Source: DATFVB01 sp963714035
GTDB lineage: Bacteria; Acidobacteriota; Thermoanaerobaculia; UBA5066; DATFVB01
Direction: 5' to 3'
Length of the DNA stretch: 64,000 nt
Assembly (NCBI GenBank): GCA_963714035.1
Contig: OY970224.1
Coordinates: 1,488,001-1,552,000 of the forward strand
The translations under genes were made by a program, and so were the position numbers. The notes beneath the pieces are model-generated. The model saw only the letters and a list, made by a program, of their open reading frames with translations, searched no databases and was not told where the DNA came from. Positions 26,867 to 33,425 of this stretch are shown here, piece after piece (position 1 is the first letter of the stretch; the number at the start of each line of letters is the position of its first letter).

Positions 26867-28183
26867 TCACAACGCTCCGGGCGAGGGGAAGGCCGTCGTC
26901 AGCGACTCGTACTCGGAAAGCGCGAACTTGTCCGTCATCCCCGCGATGTGGTCCGCGATCGCCCGCAGGAACCGGGGACGGCGGTGGTAGCGCTTCTCCG
27001 CCTCGCGCGCCACCTCCGCGAGCGGCACCCGGCGCAGGAAACGGATCGCCTCCTCGCGGGCGTACGCCTCGAGCAGGTCGTCGGGAAGGAGCCGCGGATT
27101 GCCGTGGAACGCGAGGAAGAGGCCCCGCATGACGAGGCGCGCCCGCCCGTCGCGGCGCGCGATGGGAAACGAATGGATGATGTTCTCGTACACGAACGTC
27201 TTGAGCTCGCGGTACCGGCGGCCGCCCTCCTCGGAGAATCCGACGAGGTCCCCCGGAATTCGGTCGCGAAGGCGGTCGAAATCGTCGGCCGTCGCGATCC
27301 GGCGCTTCGCGAGGAACGCGTCGATCCGCGGCGCCGACGCGGAAACGAGATCGGCGATCATCTCGCGGTAGAGACCGCGCACGAGCTCCGCCCGGCGCAG
27401 CCCCCGGTCGGCCGGCAGGCCCCGCTGCTTCCGGATCCGCCGCGAGATCTCCAGCTCCTCGATCGCCGATTCCGGGATCATCGCGACGCCGTCCTCGAGA
27501 TCGTGCGCCTGCTGCGCGATCTCGTCGGACCAGTTCACCGCCTGCGCCTCGAGCGATCCCCCCGAACCGAGCCGCAGGCCGTCCGGAAACTCGATCGGGA
27601 ACGGGAAATCGCGCTTCCACGACGTGTGCTTCAGGATTCCTTCGCGCACGTCGTGGGTCAGGTTCAGTCCGGGATGGGGATAGCGTTTTTCGAGGCGGTC
27701 GACGACGCGGACCGACTGGTAGTTGTGCTTGAACGCTCCGGTCCCGGACGCGACCGCCGGCGGCAGCGGAAAATCCGGGTCGTTCCCCCGGAGGAGCGCG
27801 TCGAGGACCGACTCTCCGGAATGGCCGAAGGGAGTGTGCCCGAGGTCGTGCCCCAGCGCGATCGCTTCCGCGAGGTCCTCGTTCAACGCGAGCGCCCGCG
27901 CGACCGACCGGGCGATCTGGGAAACCTCGAGCGTGTGGGTCAGGCGCGTGCGGAAATGATCGCCCTCGAACGGGATGAAGACCTGCGTCTTGTGCTTGAG
28001 GCGGCGGAACGCCCGGGAGTGCAGGATGCGATCCCGGTCGCGGGCGTAGGCCGCGCGGAACGGGTCGTCCCGCTCGGCGGGATCGCCGTACGGCCGGGTC
28101 GCCCGCGAGCTCCGCGCCGCGGCCGGCGAAAGGAGCGCCTCCTGCCGTTCTTCCCAGGGAGTCGGAGCGGCGGGCTTCTTCAC
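26867..28183 (-). CDS. dgt: Deoxyguanosinetriphosphate triphosphohydrolase-like protein
   Basis: This is a 438-residue HD-domain dNTPase. The metal-binding set is visible: FRRLKHKTQVF, RTRLTHTLEVSQIARSVAR (first His), GHDLGHTPFGHSGE (HD) and AFKHNYQSVRVVDRLE. The C-terminal antiviral-type HD-associated region ends normally. By family knowledge it releases tripolyphosphate from dGTP or other dNTPs. The ATG overlaps the folC stop (ATGA); glyA follows after only 13 bp. Substrate range is not predictable from sequence. Confidence 0.9.
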   Translation of the reverse strand: MKKPAAPTPWEERQEALLSPAAARSSRATRPYGDPAERDDPFRAAYARDRDRILHSRAFRRLKHKTQVFIPFEGDHFRTRLTHTLEVSQIARSVARALALNEDLAEAIALGHDLGHTPFGHSGESVLDALLRGNDPDFPLPPAVASGTGAFKHNYQSVRVVDRLEKRYPHPGLNLTHDVREGILKHTSWKRDFPFPIEFPDGLRLGSGGSLEAQAVNWSDEIAQQAHDLEDGVAMIPESAIEELEISRRIRKQRGLPADRGLRRAELVRGLYREMIADLVSASAPRIDAFLAKRRIATADDFDRLRDRIPGDLVGFSEEGGRRYRELKTFVYENIIHSFPIARRDGRARLVMRGLFLAFHGNPRLLPDDLLEAYAREEAIRFLRRVPLAEVAREAEKRYHRRPRFLRAIADHIAGMTDKFALSEYESLTTAFPSPGAL

Positions 28184-29472
28184 GCGATCGCCCGGCCCCG
28201 CGCTCGCGCTCCCGCGAGGGCGGGGCGGAGCTCTCCGGCGAGGAAAAGGGAGCCGGCCACGACGATTTCCGTTTCGCCGGAGCGAAGCAGGCGATCGAGC
28301 CCCTCGCTCGCGGAGGCGGCGCGCTCCGCGCGGACGGCGAGCGGTCCGAGCCGCTCGGCGAGCGCGCCGACGGGAAAGGCGCGGTCCCCCGCGGGAGCGG
28401 CGAGGACGATCCGGCGCGCGGCGGGAAAGAGCGGGCCCGCGATCGCCGGGGCGTCCTTGTCGCGCATCACGCCGAAGAGCAGGTCGTAGGGGACTCCCCG
28501 GGACGAGAGGAACGCCGCCAGCGCCCGCGCGCCCTCCGGGTTGTGGCAGCCGTCGAGCCAGACGCTCCGGCGTCCGACGAGGAATCTCTCCAGGCGGCCG
28601 GGCCAGCGCACGTCGGAGACGCCGCGCGCGATCGCCGCCTCCGTGATCTCCGGGAAGTGCGCGCGGAGGCGCTCGGCCGCGACCACCGCGACCGCGAGGT
28701 TCGACGTCTGATGCTCTCCGCGGAGAGGGCTCTCGAGAACGTAGCGTCCCGCGGGGGTCTCCAGCGCGAACGCCTGTCCGGACGGCGTCGTCCGAACGCC
28801 GGTGACCCGGGCGACTTCCCGCACCTCGACGAGCTCCGCTCCGACGCGGCCGGCCTCGGCGGCGATCACGCGCCGCGCTTCCGGGTTGGTGACCGCCGAG
28901 AGCGCCGGACGGCCCGCTCGAAAGACTCCCGCCTTCTCCCGGGCGATCGCGGCGAGCGTCGCGCCGAGGTCCGCCGTGTGGTCGAAGTCGATCGAGGTGA
29001 CCGCCGAGAGAACGGGCTCCGACGCGTTCGTGGCGTCGAGCCTGCCGCCCATCCCCACCTCGACGACTGCCGCCCGGCAGCCCTCTTCGTCGAAGATCTT
29101 CTCCGCCGCAGCGGTCACCGACTCGAAGTACGTCACCGGGACCTCCGGAGCGCGCGCCGCGGCCGCGAAGACTTCGCTCAGGGCGTCACCGAGGCGGCTC
29201 TCCGCCACGTCCTCGTCGGCCACCCGCACCCGCTCGGTGACGTCGACCAGATGCGGCGACGTGTGGAGGCCCGCTCGCACTCCCGCCGCGCGCAGGATCG
29301 AAGAGAGCGCCGCGGCCGTGGACCCCTTGCCGTTGGTCCCCGCGATCAGGACGTGCGGGCAGCCGAGCTCGGGGCGACCGAGCCGGGCCAGGACTTCGCG
29401 GACCGGCTCGAGGCCGAGCTTCATCCCGCGCATCGAGAGCGAATCGAGGTGCCGGAGGGAAGGGTGCGTCAT
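28180..29472 (-). CDS. folC: Folylpolyglutamate synthase / dihydrofolate synthase
   Basis: This is a Mur-ligase-family ATP-dependent enzyme that adds glutamate to folates. The P-loop is VLIAGTNGKGSTAAALSSIL, followed by TSPHLVDVTERVRV, VEVGMGGRLDATN and SIDFDHTADLGATLAAIARE. The C-terminal domain has DGCHNPEGARALAAFL. ATG at 29472 (430 residues) fits the usual N-terminus; an in-frame ATG at 29505 is possible. It sits between accD and dgt, a common accD-folC arrangement. A rearranged copy of the palindromic element (E6) separates it from accD. Confidence 0.93.
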   Translation of the reverse strand: MTHPSLRHLDSLSMRGMKLGLEPVREVLARLGRPELGCPHVLIAGTNGKGSTAAALSSILRAAGVRAGLHTSPHLVDVTERVRVADEDVAESRLGDALSEVFAAAARAPEVPVTYFESVTAAAEKIFDEEGCRAAVVEVGMGGRLDATNASEPVLSAVTSIDFDHTADLGATLAAIAREKAGVFRAGRPALSAVTNPEARRVIAAEAGRVGAELVEVREVARVTGVRTTPSGQAFALETPAGRYVLESPLRGEHQTSNLAVAVVAAERLRAHFPEITEAAIARGVSDVRWPGRLERFLVGRRSVWLDGCHNPEGARALAAFLSSRGVPYDLLFGVMRDKDAPAIAGPLFPAARRIVLAAPAGDRAFPVGALAERLGPLAVRAERAASASEGLDRLLRSGETEIVVAGSLFLAGELRPALAGARARGRAIA

Positions 29473-29553
29473 TTCAGGAATTCGAAGAGCCGACAGGGAT
29501 GACATTCATGATTTCGTGTATTGTCTGACGAGCATGAGTTTCGTCGACGGGAG

Positions 29554-29595
29554 GCGCGGCCAGACGGGTTGCAAGACGACCCGTATGGTCCGCGC
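29554..29595 (-). repeat. 3'-end palindromic element, internally deleted copy E6
   Basis: Only the two outermost arms remain. GCGCGGCCAGACGGGTTGC then AAGACG is joined directly to ACCCGTATGGTCCGCGC, so the whole inner stem and apex are missing. The right end lies 17 bp from the accD TGA, in the same orientation to its gene as the other copies. Confidence 0.75.
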
Positions 29596-29612
29596 CCGCG
29601 CCGCGTCGCGCG

Positions 29613-30455
29613 TCACCTCATCAACAATCGCAGGCATCTGCCGACCGTGTCCTTGAGGTCCTTCCGCTCCACCACCATGTCGACCATGCCGTGGTCGAGC
29701 AGGAATTCCGACCGCTGGAAGCCGGGCGGAAGCGTCTGCCGGATCGTCTGCTCGATCACGCGCGGCCCGGCGAATCCGATGAGGGCCTTCGGCTCCGCGA
29801 TCGTGACGTCTCCGAGCATGGCGTACGAGGCCGTGACTCCGCCGGTCGTCGGATCCGTCAGGATCGCGACGTACGGCAGCGGAACGTCCGCGAGGCGCGC
29901 GAGGGACGCCGACGTCTTGGCCATCTGCATGAGCGAGAGGATCCCCTCCTGCATGCGGGCGCCCCCGGAGGTGCAGACGATGACGAGCGCGGCGTTTTCC
30001 CGGATGCAGCGCTCCGCCGCCCGCGCGATCTTCTCTCCCACGACGCTCCCCATCGAGCCGCCCATGAAGCCGAACTCCATCGCGACGATGACGGCCGGAA
30101 TCCCGTCGACGGCGCCGTGGGCGACGATCGCCGCGTCTTCGGTGCCGACGGACTCCTCGTACTGCTTCAGCCGGTCACGGTAGCGCTTGGTGTCCTTGAA
30201 GTGGAGCGGATCGCCCGAACGGAGCTCGCTCTCGACGACCGTGTAGCTCTCCCCGTCGAAGAGCGACCGCAGCCGTTCGGTCGCCGAGAGGGGAAAGTGA
30301 TAGCCGCAGCGCGGGCAGATCTTGACGAAGCGCTGGAGCTCCTTGGCGTAGATGATCTCCCGGCAGGCCGTGCACTTGACCCAGAGGCCCTCGGGAACCT
30401 TGCTGGGACGGTTCTGCCGGGGCTCCTTCGGGGCCTTATCCTTCTTGAACCACAT
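29613..30455 (-). CDS. accD: Acetyl-CoA carboxylase carboxyltransferase subunit beta
   Basis: This is the beta subunit of the carboxyltransferase that makes malonyl-CoA for fatty-acid synthesis. The 280-residue protein starts with a four-cysteine zinc ribbon (VKCTACREIIY ... ICPRCGYHF) and a crotonase-like core. Typical blocks are VAMEFGFMGGSMGSVVGEKI, TSGGARMQEGILSLMQMAKT, LTDPTTGGVTASYAMLGDV and IGFAGPRVIEQTIRQTLP. The alpha subunit (accA) is not in the window. It is first in the accD-folC-dgt-glyA run; the 39 bp upstream spacer contains TAGAAT, a possible -10 box. Confidence 0.97.
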   Translation of the reverse strand: MWFKKDKAPKEPRQNRPSKVPEGLWVKCTACREIIYAKELQRFVKICPRCGYHFPLSATERLRSLFDGESYTVVESELRSGDPLHFKDTKRYRDRLKQYEESVGTEDAAIVAHGAVDGIPAVIVAMEFGFMGGSMGSVVGEKIARAAERCIRENAALVIVCTSGGARMQEGILSLMQMAKTSASLARLADVPLPYVAILTDPTTGGVTASYAMLGDVTIAEPKALIGFAGPRVIEQTIRQTLPPGFQRSEFLLDHGMVDMVVERKDLKDTVGRCLRLLMR

Positions 30456-30494
30456 GAATTGCCGAATTCTACATCGCGGGTCCGGGGCGGGACA

Positions 30495-31274
30495 TCACCG
30501 GAAGAACGTCACGCGCGGCCTTCCCCCGGAGTCCCGCTCCACCGCGGCACGGATCGAGAAAGCGGATTCCAGCGTTCGCGGGAGGAGGACCTCCCCGACC
30601 GGCCCCGCGGCGACGACGCGCCCGCGGCGCAGCAGCAGGAGGTCGTCCGCGATCGCGAGCGCTTCGTTGACGTCGTGGGTCGCCCAGACGACGATCGGCC
30701 GCGCGCGGGCATGCGCCTGCCGGAGCACCTCGAGGAACTCGAGGCGATGGCGCGGATCGAGATCGGCCGTGGGCTCGTCGAGCAGCCAGACCCGCGCGTT
30801 CTGCGCCAGCAGCCGCGCCAGGAAGGCGCGCCGCCGCTCGCCGCCGGAGAGCCGGGTGGCGTCGCGATGCGCGAGCTCCCCGACGTCGCAGGCGCGCATG
30901 GCGTCATCCGCGACCGAGACGTCCTCCGCGCTCTCCCAGAGGAATCCGGAGCGCCAGGGAGCGCGGCCCTGCAGCACGAGGTCGCGGACGGTGATCGGAA
31001 AGGCGAGCTCCGCCGACTGCGCCGCGTAGGCGATCGCGCGGGCGATCCGCCGCCGCGGCCACGCGAGGATCGAGGCGCCGTCGAGCCGCACGTCGCCCGT
31101 CCGCCGCGGAACCACTCCGGCGATCGCCTTGAGCAGCGTCGACTTCCCGGAACCGTTCTCCCCCGCGAGCGCGACGACCCGCCCGGGCCCGAAATCGAAG
31201 TCGACGCCGTCGAGCGCCGTCTCCCGACCATAGCCGGCGCGAAGGCTCGCGACCGAGAGCCCTTCGGCCGTCAC
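30495..31274 (-). CDS. btuD: ABC transporter ATPase, vitamin B12/iron-chelate type
   Basis: This is a 259-residue nucleotide-binding subunit. Walker A is GENGSGKSTLLKAIAG, the Q-loop is AYAAQSAELAF, the signature is RLSGGERRRAFLARLLAQ, Walker B is VWLLDEPTADLDPRH and the switch His is in VWATHDVNEA. It belongs to the FecE/BtuD/HmuV group by neighbourhood and length. The GTG start overlaps the permease stop (GTGA), which defines the start more reliably than the longer open frame. Confidence 0.87.
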   Translation of the reverse strand: MTAEGLSVASLRAGYGRETALDGVDFDFGPGRVVALAGENGSGKSTLLKAIAGVVPRRTGDVRLDGASILAWPRRRIARAIAYAAQSAELAFPITVRDLVLQGRAPWRSGFLWESAEDVSVADDAMRACDVGELAHRDATRLSGGERRRAFLARLLAQNARVWLLDEPTADLDPRHRLEFLEVLRQAHARARPIVVWATHDVNEALAIADDLLLLRRGRVVAAGPVGEVLLPRTLESAFSIRAAVERDSGGRPRVTFFR

Positions 31275-32242
31275 GAAGCTCTCCGCAGCGCCACGAGGAA
31301 GAACGGCACGCCGACGAGCGCGGTCACGGCGCCGATCGGGATCTCCACGGGCGCGAAGAGGTATCGCGAGAGCGCGTCGGCGAGGACGACGAGCGCGGCG
31401 CCGATTGCCGCGCTGCACGGGAGCAGGCGTCGCTGGTCGTTTCCCCAGGCGAGCCGCGCCAGATGCGGGGCGATCAGGCCGACGAACCCCACGATGCCCA
31501 CGAATGCCGTCGCGGCGCCGGCGAGCAGCGCGGCTCCGGCGAACACGAGAGCCTTGGTCCGCTCGACCGCGACGCCGAGCGACGCCGCGCTCTCCTCGCC
31601 GACGAGGAAGAGGTTGAGCGCGGGCGCCGCCGCGAGGAGGAGGAGCCCGCCCGCTCCGAGATAGCCGGCGAGCGCCGCGGCCTCGGCGCCGCGCGCGTCG
31701 GCCAGGCTCCCCATCATCCAGAAGAGCATCGAGCGCGAGCGGCCGCCCGGGGAGGCCGAGAAGACCAGGAGGATCACGGCCGAAAAGAACGCGTTCGCGG
31801 TCACCCCCGCGAGCAGCAGCCGCTGGAGATCGACGCGCCCGGAACGGAGCGAGAGCAGGAGGACGGCCGCCGTCGCGGCGCCCGCCCCGAGGAACGCGCC
31901 CAGCGGGGAAGCCAGCGCCGAGGCGCCGAAGAAGATCGCGATCGCGGCTCCCGCCGCCGCGCCTCCCGAGGTTCCGAGGAGGAACGGGTCGGCGAGCGGA
32001 TTCTTCAGCAGCGCCTGCAGGGCCGCTCCGGAGATCGCGAGCGCCGCGCCGGTCCCGGCGGCGAGCGCGACGCGAGGCAGCCGGAGCGCGAGGATCGCGC
32101 GCGCCACCGGATCGCCGCTCTTCACCGCCGCGAAGGAGAGCGGGACGCTCCCCACGAGGACGGCGAAGACCGCGGCCGCCGCGAGCAGCGCGAGCGCCGA
32201 GGAGAGAGCGGCGGCGGTGGAAACGCCGCGGCTTCCCTTCAT
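31271..32242 (-). CDS. btuC: FecCD-family ABC permease (cobalamin/iron-chelate)
   Basis: This is a 323-residue polytopic inner-membrane protein with about ten hydrophobic segments. The FecCD signatures RLPRVALAAGTGAALAISGA, ALLKNPLADPFLLGTSGGAA and FVGIVGFVGLIAPHLAR are all present. ATG at 32242 overlaps the stop of the binding protein (ATGA). With the neighbours it forms a complete BtuF-BtuC-BtuD importer; cobalamin versus ferric siderophore or haem cannot be settled from sequence alone. No cobalamin riboswitch was recognised upstream of the operon. Confidence 0.9.
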   Translation of the reverse strand: MKGSRGVSTAAALSSALALLAAAAVFAVLVGSVPLSFAAVKSGDPVARAILALRLPRVALAAGTGAALAISGAALQALLKNPLADPFLLGTSGGAAAGAAIAIFFGASALASPLGAFLGAGAATAAVLLLSLRSGRVDLQRLLLAGVTANAFFSAVILLVFSASPGGRSRSMLFWMMGSLADARGAEAAALAGYLGAGGLLLLAAAPALNLFLVGEESAASLGVAVERTKALVFAGAALLAGAATAFVGIVGFVGLIAPHLARLAWGNDQRRLLPCSAAIGAALVVLADALSRYLFAPVEIPIGAVTALVGVPFFLVALRRAS

Positions 32243-33057
32243 CGCGAGAGCTTCCGGAAGGCGGCCGCGAGCTCCTCGAGGGCGTCGAAGGCTCGCGGGC
32301 CCGGCCGAATCAGGCGGTCGCCGTCGATGCCGACGATCCTCCCCGCGCGGACCGCTGACATTCGGGAGAGGGCCCCCTCGCGGAACGCGCGGGCGAACAC
32401 GAGAGCCGTGTCCTTCTCGACCGGATAGACGACCGCGTCGCAATCGGCGGCGACCAGGTATTCGGGAGAAACCACGGGCCACCCCGTGCGGCCGAGGCAG
32501 TTGCGCGCTCCCGCGGTCCGCAGCAGGTCGCCCGCGAACGTGTCCGGGCCGGCGGCCTGGGGCGGCGACGGCCAGATCAGGAGGATCGCCGATCGCCGCG
32601 GGCCGTCGTGCCGGCTTCGGAGCACGGCGGCGCGCCGGGCGGCGAGCGATCCGGCGACCCGCTCCCCCTCGGCCGAGCGGCCGAGGCGGGCGGCGATTTC
32701 GCGGATGGAGGCGAGGACGCCGTCGAGATCCGGCGCCGAGGTCGTGAGCACCGGGATCCCGCGCTGCGTCAGGAGGTCGACCGCGGCGGCCGGATTCCCC
32801 TCCGTCGTCGCGAGCACGAGATCGGGCCGCAGCGAAACGATCTTCTCGAGATCGGGAGCGAGCCCGCCGACGAGGGGGATCGACGCGGCCGCCGGAGGAT
32901 AGTCGGAACGGGAGGAGACGCCGACGAGGCGGTCGCCGGCGCCGAGCGCGAAGACGATCTCCGTCAGGTTCGGAGCCAGCGCGACGATCCGGCGAGGCGG
33001 AGGAGCGGGCCCGGGAACGGCCCCGGCCGCGACCGCCGCCAGGAGCAGCGCGAGCAC
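32239..33057 (-). CDS. btuF: Periplasmic cobalamin/iron-chelate-binding protein
   Basis: This is a 272-residue cluster-A type III binding protein with a cleavable N-terminus (LALLLAAVAAGAVPG). The N-lobe reads RRIVALAPNLTEIVFALGAGD, RLVGVSSRSDYPPAA and PDLVLATTEGNP. The C-lobe contains VVSPEYLVAADCDAVVYP. These match BtuF more than ferric-siderophore binders. The start is GTG after GGCGGGA. It opens the BtuFCD-like operon. Confidence 0.82.
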   Translation of the reverse strand: MLALLLAAVAAGAVPGPAPPPRRIVALAPNLTEIVFALGAGDRLVGVSSRSDYPPAAASIPLVGGLAPDLEKIVSLRPDLVLATTEGNPAAAVDLLTQRGIPVLTTSAPDLDGVLASIREIAARLGRSAEGERVAGSLAARRAAVLRSRHDGPRRSAILLIWPSPPQAAGPDTFAGDLLRTAGARNCLGRTGWPVVSPEYLVAADCDAVVYPVEKDTALVFARAFREGALSRMSAVRAGRIVGIDGDRLIRPGPRAFDALEELAAAFRKLSR

Positions 33058-33169
33058 GATTCCCGCCGAAGGCCGCGCCGCCGGAGCTCTCCGGTCCCGG
33101 TGGCGCTCCCCGGCGGCTCCCTCGAGGCGCCCCCGGCCGCGTGGCCGACGAGCGGAACAGCCGGGAGCG

Positions 33170-33394
33170 CTAGGAAGCGCTTTCCGCCTCTTCCAGGTCG
33201 TTCGGCACGCCGAGGCGGGTGCACGCCGCGTCGTACATCTGGCGGGCGGCTTTCTGGGCGTTCTGGAGCTCGGCCAGACGCTCCTTGACCTTCGCGAGCT
33301 CGTCCTGGATGTTCGCCTCGAGGTCCGAGATCTCTTTCTTCGTCACCGCGAGGGTCTGTTCGTAGAACTTCTTCTGCTCCGCCGAAAGGGTCAT
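33170..33394 (-). CDS. Small coiled-coil protein, unrecognised
   Basis: This is a 74-residue highly charged helical protein; residues 5-50 (FYEQTLAVTKKEISDLEANI ... VKERLAELQNAQKAA) have heptad spacing typical of a coiled coil. AAGGAGAG at 8 bp before the ATG is a strong ribosome site, which supports it being real. It follows the kinase fusion gene by about 30 bp on the same strand, so it is probably co-transcribed and may be a partner. No family was recognised. The stop is TAG. Confidence 0.7.
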   Translation of the reverse strand: MTLSAEQKKFYEQTLAVTKKEISDLEANIQDELAKVKERLAELQNAQKAARQMYDAACTRLGVPNDLEEAESAS

Positions 33395-33425
33395 GGGGAA
33401 ACTCTCCTTCTCTGAACCCGGGTCT

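Noticed and set aside
30495..33057. Cobalamin riboswitch ahead of the BtuFCD-like operon
   Set aside because: The upstream spacer of about 110 bp is too short and no B12-box-like sequence was found.
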